Part shown: positions 16,812 to 25,966 of the stretch, piece by piece
Layout of the letters: the number at the start of each line of letters is the position of its first letter
Position numbering within the stretch: the first letter of the stretch is position 1
Assembly: GCF_900086655.1 (NCBI RefSeq)
Contig: NZ_LT575476.1
Span: forward strand, 2,265,616-2,329,615
Direction of reading: 5' to 3'
Length of the DNA stretch: 64,000 nt
Origin: Paenibacillus tuaregi
GTDB taxonomy: Bacteria; Bacillota; Bacilli; Paenibacillales; Paenibacillaceae
Program-made: the position numbers and the translations under genes
Notes under the pieces: generated by a model
What the model saw: only the letters and a program-made list of their open reading frames with translations
Told to the model about the DNA's origin: nothing
The model's database searches: none

Positions 16812-18149
16812 ATGAAGATGTGGACACAGGTGGAGCCTGCAATGATGTCCGCTGGTGTGCAGGTGTTAACGAAATTAACCCAGGCGGGTTATGAGGCTTA
16901 TTGGGTGGGCGGGTGTGTCCGTGATGAGATCATGGGCAGGCCGGTCCACGACATGGATATTGCCACGTCAGCCAAGCCTGAGGACGTCATTCAGCTGTTT
17001 GACCGGAGCGTGCCGACGGGGCTTAAGCACGGAACCGTGACTGTACTTATCGGCAAGCAGGCATTCGAGGTCACAACCTTTCGCAAGGAGACCGAGTATG
17101 AGGATCACCGGCGTCCCGTGTCCGTGCAGTTCGTTGACGCGATCCGGGAGGATTTGGAGCGAAGGGACTTCACCATGAACGCCATGGCCATGGATCTGGA
17201 AGGAAACTTAACGGACCCTTTCCAAGGACGTAGGGATATTGAGCTTAAGGTGATCCGCTGTGTGGGGGACGCGGACAAGCGGTTTGACGAAGATGCGCTG
17301 CGGATGATCCGTGCGGTCCGGTTCGCTTCCGTTTTCGGCTTCAGACTCGTTCCCAGCACCTGGAGAGCCATAATGCGCAGCCGGGACAAGATGGGATACA
17401 TAGCGACCGAAAGAATCCGTACCGAGCTGGAGAAAATGCTTGCCGGGCCAGACCCCATCCGGGGGCTCGAGCTTCTGAGACGGAGCAGGCTGCTTGAGCA
17501 GGCCAAGATTCCGGCCGATCTGACTCATCTGGACGAGAAGCGGCTTAAGCATCTCTCCTCCCTGCCTGCAGAACCCTTATGGTTAAGACTATCACTCCTA
17601 ATCCAGGCGCTTCATATCCCCGAAGATGAGGTTCTGGATTTGTTGAAACGCTGGACGTTCTCCAACCGGGATGCAAGTGCTGCAGCCGGACTGGTCCGCT
17701 TCGACCAGGAGTGGTCGTCGATTGTATATCATTCAAGGCACCTTGATACCGCTGAGAGCATAGAGTTCATGCGCCGAAGCTGGATCGCGCTGCAGCTGGC
17801 TTATGGCAAGGAAATTGCCGGTTTATGGATCGACAGGGCCGTAGTCTTAACCCAGGCTTCAAAGGCTGATCGACCAGATGTTCCGGGATCGGAGCAGCAG
17901 ACAAATCCGAATATGACGGGGGATCTTGAGCAAATTCGCAGGTGGCATACGAGTGTGCCGCTGCATCAGGTCAAAGAGCTTGCGCTCACCGGTACGGATG
18001 TGCTGGAGGCGGCCGGGAGACCGGGAGGGCCGTGGCTCAGCATTTTAATGAAAAAACTGCTGCTTGCCGCAGCCGTGGGTGATGTCGCCAACGAGCATGT
18101 TGAACTGATTGAAGAAGTGAAACGGATGGTGAACGAAGATGAAGCCTAA
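16812..18149 (+). CDS. cca: CCA-adding tRNA nucleotidyltransferase
   Basis: A 445-residue class II nucleotidyltransferase that builds or repairs the 3' CCA of tRNA. The head domain has GGCVRDEIMGRPVHDMDIAT with the metal-binding D-x-D; a neck follows with RRDFTMNAMAMD and EDALRMIRAVRFA, then a ligand-selecting helix region RTELEKML. The C-terminal tail is longer than in B. subtilis (397 residues from memory) and I see no HD domain. It overlaps birA by 11 nt. Confidence 0.95.
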   Translation: MKMWTQVEPAMMSAGVQVLTKLTQAGYEAYWVGGCVRDEIMGRPVHDMDIATSAKPEDVIQLFDRSVPTGLKHGTVTVLIGKQAFEVTTFRKETEYEDHRRPVSVQFVDAIREDLERRDFTMNAMAMDLEGNLTDPFQGRRDIELKVIRCVGDADKRFDEDALRMIRAVRFASVFGFRLVPSTWRAIMRSRDKMGYIATERIRTELEKMLAGPDPIRGLELLRRSRLLEQAKIPADLTHLDEKRLKHLSSLPAEPLWLRLSLLIQALHIPEDEVLDLLKRWTFSNRDASAAAGLVRFDQEWSSIVYHSRHLDTAESIEFMRRSWIALQLAYGKEIAGLWIDRAVVLTQASKADRPDVPGSEQQTNPNMTGDLEQIRRWHTSVPLHQVKELALTGTDVLEAAGRPGGPWLSILMKKLLLAAAVGDVANEHVELIEEVKRMVNEDEA

Positions 18150-19110
18150 CACGGTGCTTGATATATTTATGGAGAACCCGGGGGAATACCTGTCCGGGGA
18201 AGAAATCAGCCGGCGTTTATCGATCAGCCGTGCTGCGGTCTGGAAGCAGATCAACAAGCTGCGGGAGGCCGGATATGAATTCGATGCCATATCCAGAAGA
18301 GGCTACCGGCTGGTGCAGAAGCCAAGCCGTCTCAATGCGGTCACATTGATGGGCGCCATGCGGACTGATGTCCTGGGCAGACAGCTTAAAGTGTTGGATG
18401 TTACCACCTCCACTCAAGAGGATGTGCGCAGGCTTGCTGAAGAAGGGGCCCAAGAAGGCACCCTGGTCATAGCGGAGGAACAGACAGTGGGCCGCGGACG
18501 GTTCGGGCGCAAGTGGTTCTCTCCGCCTGGCAAGGGCATCTGGATGAGCCTGCTCCTGAGACCTGGCCTTCCACTATCCTGTGCCCCCCAGCTTACGCTG
18601 CTTACGGCTGTGGCGGTATGCAGAGCGATCCGGTCAGTGACCGGCGTGGACTCCGGCATTAAATGGCCGAACGACCTCCTTGTGCATGGACGCAAAATAT
18701 GCGGCATCCTGCTGGAATCCGTCGCGGAAGACGAGCGAATCCGGTACTGCATCGCCGGGATTGGCATCGATGCCAACATGACGGCAGAGGATTACCCGGA
18801 GGAACTGCGGGACAAGGTCTCTTCCCTGCGGCTGGAGAGCGGACAGCTGATAGATCGTGAGTCGCTCATCGGGGCGGTGATGTCAGAGCTCGAGAAGCTG
18901 TACAAGCTTTATTTGGAGGAGGGCTTCGGACCCATTGCCCATTTATGGGAAGCTCTATCTGTAACGATCAACCAGGAGGTTACGCTGAACACTCCTCAAG
19001 GACCTGTAACCGGATATGCCACCGGGATTGATATGAGCGGAGCGCTGATTCTGGACCAGGATGGCAGGAAAACCTTGATATTCTCAGGCGATGTACAACT
19101 TGGCGGATGA
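18139..19110 (+). CDS. birA: Bifunctional biotin--protein ligase / biotin operon repressor
   Basis: A 323-residue protein of the BirA type. The N-terminal winged helix (residues 1-60, LSGEEISRRLSISRAAVWKQI) indicates repressor activity. The ligase domain has the biotinyl-AMP loop GRGRFGRKW (118-126) and KWPNDLL with the essential Lys175, followed by a small SH3-like C-terminal domain. It activates biotin with ATP and attaches it to carboxyl carrier protein. It starts inside the end of cca. No biotin genes are in the window. Confidence 0.96.
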   Translation: MKPNTVLDIFMENPGEYLSGEEISRRLSISRAAVWKQINKLREAGYEFDAISRRGYRLVQKPSRLNAVTLMGAMRTDVLGRQLKVLDVTTSTQEDVRRLAEEGAQEGTLVIAEEQTVGRGRFGRKWFSPPGKGIWMSLLLRPGLPLSCAPQLTLLTAVAVCRAIRSVTGVDSGIKWPNDLLVHGRKICGILLESVAEDERIRYCIAGIGIDANMTAEDYPEELRDKVSSLRLESGQLIDRESLIGAVMSELEKLYKLYLEEGFGPIAHLWEALSVTINQEVTLNTPQGPVTGYATGIDMSGALILDQDGRKTLIFSGDVQLGG

Positions 19111-19139
19111 AAAAATTGACGTTATCTGTTATACTGTCC

Positions 19140-19372
19140 GTACGAGGTGGTATTGGAGTCATCCAAACTGCACTCTAAGGAAAGTACAACAAGCAAGTGA
19201 ATCTAAGGTTACGTTGGATTCTGCTCTGAGCCGAAGGGACCGAGACAGAAGGGACGAACGCAAGTGACTCTTCTTAAGATCTATGGACTTTTCGGACTTT
19301 TTGGTGCACAACTGAAAGGTTCTTTTTGTTGTGCGCGCAAAGCTTCTAATTTTGGGAAACCCAAAGGAGATG
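19140..19372 (+). promoter_or_regulatory. Structured 5' leader of panBCD, candidate pan RNA motif
   Basis: A non-coding stretch of about 240 bases before panB with several hairpins. TTGGA/TCCAA (19153-19166) sits inside a longer arm. A GAATC/GATTC arm (from 19199) has A bulges. AGAAGGG-C pairs with G-CTCTTCT, with an opposed A-A, around 19247-19275. GAAGGGAC occurs twice (19233-19240, 19248-19255). The pan motif, known upstream of panB/panC/panD in Firmicutes, is described as hairpins with conserved bulged A residues, often in tandem, and this would fit. I cannot score the covariance model. A last hairpin, TTTGGG-AAA-CCCAAA (19351-19365), runs into the AAAGGAGA ribosome site and could hide it. 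Confidence 0.5.
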
Positions 19373-19379
19373 AAGGTCC

Positions 19380-20234
19380 GTGCTTAACATTGTAAAAATG
19401 AAAAAAATGAAACAGAACGGCGAGAAGCTCACCATGATCACCGCCTACGACTACCCTTCCGCCAAGCTGGCGGAAGAAGCGGGTGTGGATATGCTGCTCG
19501 TGGGAGATTCCCTGGGCAACGTGGTGCTTGGCTATGACTCGACGGTTCCAGTTACTCTTGATGACATGGTGTATCATTCCCGTGCGGTAAGACGAGGGGC
19601 TGAGCATACGTTCATTGTGACGGATATGCCGTTTATGACTTATCACGGCGGTATTGACGAGACCCTGAGGAACGTAAGACGGATTATGCAGGAAGGCCAT
19701 GCTCATGCTGTGAAGATGGAGGGTGGCGTCGAGATCTGTCTGGCTGTGGAGAGCATTGTGAAATCCGGTGTGCCAGTGCTTGGACACATCGGACTGACCC
19801 CGCAATCGGTCAACCAGATTGGCGGATACCGTGTTCAGGGCAAGGATGAACAGGATGCACGAAGATTGCTCGAAGATGCCAAGGCGCTGGAGCGTGCCGG
19901 GGCTTTTGGCGTGGTGCTGGAGTTGGTTACGGAGGAAGTAGCGGCGGAAATCTCCAGACAGCTTTCCATTCCTACGATCGGCATTGGAGCGGGAAGAGGC
20001 TGCGACGGACAGGTGCTTGTGTATCATGATGTGCTTAAATATGACTCCGACTATCGTGAGAAGCGGTTCGTGAAGACTTTTGCAGATATTGGCGCTGAAA
20101 TTCGCCGGGGAATTGGGCAGTATGTTCAGGAGGTCAAATCGGGGCAATTTCCGGCCGAGAAGCACGTATTCCAAGCGGATGACCATGTAGTGGAGTCCCT
20201 GTACGGAAAAAGAAAGGTGGATACCCGGTCATGA
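19380..20234 (+). CDS. panB: 3-methyl-2-oxobutanoate hydroxymethyltransferase
   Basis: A 284-residue TIM-barrel enzyme that adds a hydroxymethyl group from methylene-tetrahydrofolate to 2-ketoisovalerate, giving ketopantoate. Signature residues: ITAYDYPSAKLAE, LLVGDSLGNVVLGY (metal-binding Asp), MEGG and HIGLTPQS, and the C-terminal PTIGIGAG. The start is GTG with AAGGAGA 10 bases upstream. First gene of panBCD, overlapping panC by 4 nt. The long structured leader suggests control by RNA. Confidence 0.96.
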   Translation: MLNIVKMKKMKQNGEKLTMITAYDYPSAKLAEEAGVDMLLVGDSLGNVVLGYDSTVPVTLDDMVYHSRAVRRGAEHTFIVTDMPFMTYHGGIDETLRNVRRIMQEGHAHAVKMEGGVEICLAVESIVKSGVPVLGHIGLTPQSVNQIGGYRVQGKDEQDARRLLEDAKALERAGAFGVVLELVTEEVAAEISRQLSIPTIGIGAGRGCDGQVLVYHDVLKYDSDYREKRFVKTFADIGAEIRRGIGQYVQEVKSGQFPAEKHVFQADDHVVESLYGKRKVDTRS

Positions 20235-21136
20235 TATTGATTCATCAGGTGGATGAGCTAAGAACGTACTTAAAAAAGGAGCGCTTGAGCTCGGCTAAGG
20301 AAGGCAGGGAGCTATCGGTGGGCTTTGTGCCAACGATGGGGTTCCTGCACGATGGTCATGCCAGCCTGCTGAAGCAGGCACGTGAACATAACGATCTTGT
20401 TGTGCTTAGTATATTTGTGAACCCGATCCAATTCGGCCCGGGAGAAGACCTGGATCGTTATCCAAGGGATGAAGAAAGGGATCTGGCCCTGGCGAAGCGT
20501 GAAGGGGTCGATATAGTATTCCTGCCGAGCGTGCTGGAGATGTATCCTAAACCGACCAAAACAAAGATTGTAGTGTCCGAGCTTACCAGCGGTCTATGCG
20601 GAGCTTCCCGCCCGGGACATTTCGACGGTGTCACAACGGTCGTTGGCAAGCTGCTGCATATGATCAGCCCAACCCGGGCCTATTTCGGCCTGAAGGATGC
20701 CCAGCAGGCTGCTGTGATCCGGCAAATGGTCGATGATCTGAATTTTGACGTCGAGATCATTCCATGTCCGATTATCCGGGAATCTGACGGCTTGGCGTTA
20801 AGCTCCCGCAATGTATATCTTGGGACTGAGGAACGGGAGCAGGCCCTGGTCCTGTCTAAGTCGCTCCGAGAGGCGGAGGAGATGATCCGCAGCGGCAGAT
20901 CCGTTTCACTCTCCGAGGTCCGGGATACCATTACGGCAAAAATTAACTCAAAGCCCCTCGCGGAGATCGATTATGTGGATATTCTTCAATTCCCGGGGCT
21001 TACTCCGGTGGACGAATCTATGCCAGCCACCCAGATCAAAGGCGAGATTATTATTGCTTTGGCTGTGAAATTTGGCAAGACCCGACTGATTGACAATATT
21101 CTGCTCTCACCTGAAGGAGTGGTTAACCATGTATAG
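20231..21136 (+). CDS. panC: Pantothenate synthetase (pantoate--beta-alanine ligase)
   Basis: A 301-residue class-I-synthetase-like enzyme that couples pantoate and beta-alanine with ATP. Seen: the [14 protein letters not shown] loop (ATP-binding HxGH analogue), [29 protein letters not shown] and the KMSKS-like DGLALSSRN. Overlaps with panB (4 nt) and panD (8 nt) imply tight translational coupling, which matches the need for the PanD product beta-alanine. Confidence 0.96.
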   Translation: MILIHQVDELRTYLKKERLSSAKEGRELSVGFVPTMGFLHDGHASLLKQAREHNDLVVLSIFVNPIQFGPGEDLDRYPRDEERDLALAKREGVDIVFLPSVLEMYPKPTKTKIVVSELTSGLCGASRPGHFDGVTTVVGKLLHMISPTRAYFGLKDAQQAAVIRQMVDDLNFDVEIIPCPIIRESDGLALSSRNVYLGTEEREQALVLSKSLREAEEMIRSGRSVSLSEVRDTITAKINSKPLAEIDYVDILQFPGLTPVDESMPATQIKGEIIIALAVKFGKTRLIDNILLSPEGVVNHV

Positions 21137-21512
21137 AACGATGATGAAATCAAAGATCCACCGTGCAACAGTAACAGAAGCGAATCTGAACTATGTGGGC
21201 AGCATCACTATTGATGAGAGTCTGATGGAGCGGGCCGATCTTCTTGAGAATGAAAAAGTGCAGATTGTAAATAATAACAACGGCGCAAGATTGGAAACGT
21301 ACGTGATCACAGGTCCGCGCGGCAGCGGGGTAATCTGTCTTAACGGAGCTGCGGCCAGACTGGTTCAGCCGGGCGACACGGTAATTATTATTTCTTATGC
21401 TCAAATGTCCCAGGAGGAGCTCCTGACACATAAACCTACGGTTGTGTTTGTTGATGAGAACAACCGGCCGGTGGAAACCGCCCGGCATGAGGTGCATGCT
21501 ACAATCCGATAA
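21129..21512 (+). CDS. panD: Aspartate 1-decarboxylase precursor
   Basis: A 127-residue pyruvoyl-dependent enzyme making beta-alanine from aspartate. The self-cleavage site is Gly24-Ser25 in YVGSITID, which yields the pyruvoyl group on the new alpha chain. Lys9 ([10 protein letters not shown]), the Tyr-containing IISYAQM and the Asn/Gly pair in CLNGAAARL are conserved. The ATG at 21129 lies inside panC with GAAGGAG upstream. Last gene of panBCD. Confidence 0.96.
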   Translation: MYRTMMKSKIHRATVTEANLNYVGSITIDESLMERADLLENEKVQIVNNNNGARLETYVITGPRGSGVICLNGAAARLVQPGDTVIIISYAQMSQEELLTHKPTVVFVDENNRPVETARHEVHATIR

Positions 21513-21548
21513 CGCGAAGCAAACCATTATTTAAATGGTGCCTGCAAG

Positions 21549-21603
21549 AATGAAATCAGGCTCCCGGACAAAAAATGAACATAGGCCGCCGCTTGATTTC
21601 ATT
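21549..21603 (+). other. Inverted repeat after panD
   Basis: AATGAAATCA (21549-21558) and TGATTTCATT (21594-21603) are exact complements separated by 35 bases. There is no strong U-tract, so it may be a weak terminator or a protein site. It lies between panD and the TPR gene. Confidence 0.35.
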
Positions 21604-21624
21604 TTCGTGTAAGGTGGGATGCAG

Positions 21625-22257
21625 ATGATGTTTCAGCATGTTTTTGCGGAAATGAATGATATGTTAGAGGAAATTGCCCAGGTGTACCCGGTCGCAAAAG
21701 GAACTCAGAAGCAGGAGCTCAGCAAAAAGTGGCAGATGCTCAAGCACATGAGTGATGGCATCATTGAAGAATGGTTATCTTTTGAAGAGAAAATGAGTGA
21801 TGTGCGCAAAAGCTGGGGATTGCCGGATTCCATGGAGTCGGCTGAGCTTCCTGAGATGAAGTCAGGCTCATTTATCAAAGGGCAGGGCTATTACAAGCTG
21901 ATGATGTATTCTCATGCAGTCGAACAGTTCAAGCTCACCACAGAGGAGTTCAAAGACAGCCTTCTCGCCCGGATTTATTTAGCCATGTCTTATTTGTATA
22001 TGAATGAAGTCAGGGAGGCCGGGCGCCACTTTCAATGGGTGCTGCCCCTCACGGAGAACAAACGGCTGCGCTCGATTATCTACAATGCTCTGGGCTGCAT
22101 TGAAGCCAAGCTGAACCAGATGGAGAGAGCGCGGGATTATTTTTTACTTGCCCATCATATTGATCCTACATTTACCGAGCCGCTCTCCAATCTTGAAGTA
22201 TGCAAGCAAAAGCAAGGTTCCCTGCAGTTCGGAAGTCAACTTGCGGCCTTAATGTAG
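21625..22257 (+). CDS. Tetratricopeptide-repeat protein of unknown role
   Basis: A 210-residue soluble protein. An N-terminal helical part of about 85 residues (MFQHVFAEMNDMLEEIAQVY) is followed by TPR-like helices (GQGYYKLMMYSHAVEQFKL; ARIYLAMSYLYMNEVREAGRHFQWV; ALGCIEAKLNQMERARDYFLLAHHIDP). Three ATGs at 21619, 21625 and 21628 are in frame; AAGGTGGG favours 21625 or 21628. It sits between panD and dinG, where B. subtilis from memory has no TPR gene. It ends with its own terminator. Confidence 0.82.
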   Translation: MMFQHVFAEMNDMLEEIAQVYPVAKGTQKQELSKKWQMLKHMSDGIIEEWLSFEEKMSDVRKSWGLPDSMESAELPEMKSGSFIKGQGYYKLMMYSHAVEQFKLTTEEFKDSLLARIYLAMSYLYMNEVREAGRHFQWVLPLTENKRLRSIIYNALGCIEAKLNQMERARDYFLLAHHIDPTFTEPLSNLEVCKQKQGSLQFGSQLAALM

Positions 22258-22276
22258 ATGGGTGCACAATTGTGAG

Positions 22277-22315
22277 ACGATGCGTAATCCCTTCGGGAAA
22301 GCGCATCGTTTTTTT
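22277..22315 (+). terminator. Terminator of the TPR gene
   Basis: ACGATGCG (22277-22284) pairs with CGCATCGT (22302-22309), with a smaller CCTTCGGG hairpin inside the loop. Seven Ts follow. Confidence 0.9.
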
Positions 22316-22361
22316 GTGATGCCAAGATGATCTTGTGCGAATATTTGTTTGCATGATTAAT

Positions 22362-22389
22362 TTTCAAATCGGGCATTTTTTGTTATGCT
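22362..22389 (+). promoter_or_regulatory. Promoter candidate for dinG
   Basis: TTTCAA (22362-22367), 16 bases, TATGCT (22384-22389), with an extended TGT directly before the -10 box. It lies 37 bases before the dinG start. Confidence 0.45.
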
Positions 22390-22425
22390 GTTAAGGAGAC
22401 TGGAACGAAAGGTAATGAGTATACA

Positions 22426-25284
22426 ATGAAATATGCCGTTCTCGATTTTGAAACGACAGGTAACCAGTCCTCTGATGAGATTATTCAAGTTGGGCTTGCC
22501 ATTATAGATCACGATTCAACGATAACTCAGGTGTATTCGTCATATGTGAAGCCGGGAGTTCCGATTCCGCCGTTCATTACCCAGTTAACGGGAATAACGG
22601 AGGAGGATGTGAAGGACGCGCCGGACCTCGATGAGGTTATGATGGAGATGGTTCCCCTTCTGGACGATGTAATCCTGGTTGGACATAATGTTGCTTTTGA
22701 CTTTAATTTCTTACAGAGTGCTTTAGATAAAACGGGTTATTTGCCATTTACTGGACGTATTCTGGATACGATGGATTTTCTGAAAATTATGTTCCCTTCA
22801 CTTACCTCCTATCAGCTTGGATTTGTATCCGGCGAGTTCGGGGTTACGCATGATAGACCACACCAGGCCGATTCGGACGCGCTGGCGACCGCACTGATCT
22901 TCCTGAAATGTCTGGAGGAGATTGAAGAGCTGCCTCTTCTGTCGCTGCAGCGTCTCTCTGACCTGTTCGCAGGAGAAGACAGCGATCTGGGGTGGTTCTT
23001 TGATGCGGCACTGCATGAGAGGGAGAAGGAAGCTGCCGCGCCCATGGCGGACGGTTATTCCTATTACCGGCAGTTTGCCTTGAAGACCGAGGACTGGATC
23101 GACATCAAGCCGGCGAGAAGCGAGGAGGCGGACAATCCGCTCGAAGACGTTTCCTTTGAACAGTTCCTGAGTCAGGTCCGTGCGAATCTGAAGGCGAAGC
23201 TCCCGCAGTTCGAAGAGCGTGAAGCCCAGAATATGATGCTGGACGAGGTAATGCGGGCATTCGACGAGGATAAGCATTTGCTTGTGGAAGCTGGCACTGG
23301 AACGGGGAAATCCCTTGGATACCTGCTTCCCGCGATTTATCACAGTGTAAAGGCCGAAGAGAAAGTTATGGTCAGCACACATACCATAAACCTTCAGGAG
23401 CAATTACGTGAGCGGGATATTCCTTTATTGTCCGAGGTTGTACCGTTTCCATTCCGTGCAGCGATCTTCAAGGGCAGACAGCATTATTTGTGTCTGCGTA
23501 AATTTGAACATAAAATAAATAAAAGAGACTTTGTATCGCCCAAGGAAGAGGTTATGATCGCGGCTCAGATGATCGTCTGGCTTACCCAGACCGAAACCGG
23601 CGACGATGAAGAGCTGAATCAAGGGAACCGGGGGGCGGACTTCTGGGAGACAGTTGCCAGTGAATCAGACTCATGTCTGGGCCGCTCCTGCCCTTGGTTC
23701 CGCAAATGCTACTATCACAAGGCCAAACATGAAGCTGGAGTGGCCGACGTGGTGATCACCAATCATTCCAAACTGTTTACGGATGTGAAGGCCGGGCATC
23801 AGCTGCTGCCATCCTACGAGCGGCTGGTGATTGATGAGGCACATCATCTGGAAGATGTGGCTGGCAAGCACCTTGGTATGAATATGAAGTATTTCACCGT
23901 TCTTCATACCCTTACCCGGCTGTATAAAGACAGCCGTACAGGGCAGCTTCCTAATCTCCGCATCCAGCTTCAAAGCAGTGGTTCGGAGAAAGCACTGGAA
24001 TGGGTTAACGTAATTGATAACTTGTATCCGGAGCTGCTGGAGATCAAAGAGAACTGGGACCGCCTCAGCGACCAGCTGTTCAGCTTGATGCCTGAACGAA
24101 GTGATGCGGCTCCCGGTGAACCCGGCCAGTTCGTGCTTAGGCTCCTGCCGAATAACAAGCCGAAGAACTGGGAAGAGCTGAGCGAGCTTGAGAATCAAAT
24201 CTATCTGACGATGGGGGGCGTCATCCGCAAGGGTGAGCGGATGATGAATGAGCTGAAGGATGATGATGACAGCTATGGGTCGGAGAGCTTGCTTACGGAC
24301 ATCAGCGGTCTATTTAAAGACTTGGTGGCCGAGCGGGACAATATCCGCTCATTCATGAAGCTGGACAACGAAGAGACCGTGTATTGGATCGAAGGCAACG
24401 GACATTACCGCAGCCGTTCTCTGCAGATTTACGCGGTGCCAGTTGAAGTTAGCCAACAGCTGAAGGAATATTTCTTTGACAAAAAGAAAAGTGTTATTAT
24501 GACCTCGGCAACGCTGTCCGTGGACAAATCATTCCAGTACATGATTGAACAGCTGGGACTTCAGGAAGCTTCGGATCAGGATCGGCTGCTTACTTCAATG
24601 CTTCCTTCCCCGTTTAAATACCGGGAGCAGGCACTGCTTGTCATTCCAAGAGACTTCCCTAGTGTTAAGGGGAGTGTTGGTGATGACTACTTTGTCAGCA
24701 CATTGGTGGGCTCGCTCGCTGATGCGGCGGTAGCGACACAGGGCCGTATGCTGGTCCTGTTTACCTCGTACCGGATGCTGCGCCAGGTCTACGATCCGTT
24801 GAAAGAGGTGCTTGGCGCGCAAGGCATTACCGTGATCGGACAAGGCGTGGACAGCGGCAACCGCACCAAGCTAACCCGCAGATTCCAAGGCCAGCAGGCC
24901 TCGGTACTGCTGGGAACAAGCAGCTTCTGGGAAGGGGTGGATATCCCGGGAGATGCGCTGACAAGCCTGGCGATCGTCCGGCTGCCGTTCCAGCCACCGA
25001 ATCACCCGCTGGTGGAAGCGAAGAGTGAGCGGCTTCAGCGGCAGAAGAAGAATCCGTTCATGAAGCTGTCCGTTCCGCAGGCGGTGATCCGGTTCAAGCA
25101 GGGCTTCGGACGGCTGGTCCGCTCCTCACAGGACCGCGGAATTGTGATTGTCTATGATACGCGGATTCTTGAGTCCTACTATGGGAAGTACTTCCTGTAT
25201 TCTTTGCCGGGGCCAAAGATGGAGCATATGCCCACACAGCAAATGGTGTCCCGAATATCAGAATGGCTAGGCACCGGCGATTGA
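22426..25284 (+). CDS. dinG: DinG-family helicase with N-terminal DEDDh exonuclease
   Basis: 952 residues. The N-terminal 165 residues form a DnaQ-like 3'-5' exonuclease with a complete DEDDh set (Asp7, Glu9, Asp92, His146, Asp151). The rest is an XPD/DinG superfamily 2 helicase: Walker A GTGTGKS (290-296), DEAH (470-473) and C-terminal GTSSFWEGVDIPG. Four Cys (356, 417, 422, 428) lie between motif Ia and DEAH; the 5- and 6-residue spacing of the last three equals that of the E. coli DinG iron-sulfur ligands, as I recall it. This suggests a working cluster, unlike the exonuclease-fused S. aureus DinG, reported to lack one. Confidence 0.94.
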   Translation: MKYAVLDFETTGNQSSDEIIQVGLAIIDHDSTITQVYSSYVKPGVPIPPFITQLTGITEEDVKDAPDLDEVMMEMVPLLDDVILVGHNVAFDFNFLQSALDKTGYLPFTGRILDTMDFLKIMFPSLTSYQLGFVSGEFGVTHDRPHQADSDALATALIFLKCLEEIEELPLLSLQRLSDLFAGEDSDLGWFFDAALHEREKEAAAPMADGYSYYRQFALKTEDWIDIKPARSEEADNPLEDVSFEQFLSQVRANLKAKLPQFEEREAQNMMLDEVMRAFDEDKHLLVEAGTGTGKSLGYLLPAIYHSVKAEEKVMVSTHTINLQEQLRERDIPLLSEVVPFPFRAAIFKGRQHYLCLRKFEHKINKRDFVSPKEEVMIAAQMIVWLTQTETGDDEELNQGNRGADFWETVASESDSCLGRSCPWFRKCYYHKAKHEAGVADVVITNHSKLFTDVKAGHQLLPSYERLVIDEAHHLEDVAGKHLGMNMKYFTVLHTLTRLYKDSRTGQLPNLRIQLQSSGSEKALEWVNVIDNLYPELLEIKENWDRLSDQLFSLMPERSDAAPGEPGQFVLRLLPNNKPKNWEELSELENQIYLTMGGVIRKGERMMNELKDDDDSYGSESLLTDISGLFKDLVAERDNIRSFMKLDNEETVYWIEGNGHYRSRSLQIYAVPVEVSQQLKEYFFDKKKSVIMTSATLSVDKSFQYMIEQLGLQEASDQDRLLTSMLPSPFKYREQALLVIPRDFPSVKGSVGDDYFVSTLVGSLADAAVATQGRMLVLFTSYRMLRQVYDPLKEVLGAQGITVIGQGVDSGNRTKLTRRFQGQQASVLLGTSSFWEGVDIPGDALTSLAIVRLPFQPPNHPLVEAKSERLQRQKKNPFMKLSVPQAVIRFKQGFGRLVRSSQDRGIVIVYDTRILESYYGKYFLYSLPGPKMEHMPTQQMVSRISEWLGTGD

Positions 25285-25315
25285 CCGGACTCATTAGATT
25301 TAGGGGGAAATAGAG

Positions 25316-25966
25316 ATGAAATCGGAGAAAATATCGGACGCGGTTGTGCGCAGATTGCCTGTATATCTGCGCTTTCTGAATGAGCTTAGCCTGCGGGAGG
25401 TTGCGACCGTTTCTTCACAGGAGCTTGGACAAAAGCTGGATCTCAACCCGGCACAAATCCGCAAGGATTTGGCATATTTTGGTGACTTTGGCCGCAAGGG
25501 GATTGGGTATGATGTTTCATATCTGATTGAGAAGATCCGCCAAATCCTGAATTTGGATCAGCAGATTAATGTGGCCCTTGTTGGGGCAGGTAATCTGGGC
25601 CAAGCCTTGTCGAATTACAATACGTATTTGAAAGATAACATGAAGATTGTGGCCCTCTTTGATGCTTCCGAGCACAAGATTGGCCAGAAGATCAACTCAT
25701 TGACAGTGCAGCCGATTGAGGAATTGGGAGAGACGGTCAAGAGGCTGAATATCCGGATCGGGATTATTACAGTCCCTGATATTGAGGCTCAGCGGGTTGC
25801 TGATCAGCTGATCAGCGCCGGAATAGAAGCCATACTTAACTTCGCGCCGACTATTCTGAAGGTGCCTGCTGGGGTACGTCTGCACGCGGCGGATTTCACC
25901 ACCGATCTGCTCAGCTTGGCTTATTATTTGGAGGATGGAAAGGAAGACGAGTGGAATGAGTCGTAA
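25316..25966 (+). CDS. rex: Redox-sensing transcriptional repressor Rex
   Basis: A 216-residue repressor that reads the NADH/NAD+ ratio. The N-terminal winged helix (residues 8-60, LNPAQIRKDLAYFGDFGRKGIGY) binds operators of the TTGTGA type. The Rossmann domain has VGAGNLGQAL at 89-98, and a C-terminal domain-swap helix follows. It normally controls fermentation and respiration genes when NADH is high; qcrABC and hbd-ackA in this window are plausible but unproven targets. TAGGGGG precedes the ATG. It overlaps mtaD by 11 nt. Confidence 0.96.
   Translation: MKSEKISDAVVRRLPVYLRFLNELSLREVATVSSQELGQKLDLNPAQIRKDLAYFGDFGRKGIGYDVSYLIEKIRQILNLDQQINVALVGAGNLGQALSNYNTYLKDNMKIVALFDASEHKIGQKINSLTVQPIEELGETVKRLNIRIGIITVPDIEAQRVADQLISAGIEAILNFAPTILKVPAGVRLHAADFTTDLLSLAYYLEDGKEDEWNES

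Noticed and set aside
19281..20186. 301-codon minus-strand frame antisense to panB
   Set aside because: It covers a gene with complete PanB motifs and begins inside it without a ribosome site; it is a shadow frame.
22415..22429. Four-codon frame (MSIQ) overlapping the dinG start as ATGA
   Set aside because: It has no well-placed ribosome site of its own, and such short frames are common by chance; dinG itself has AAAGG upstream.
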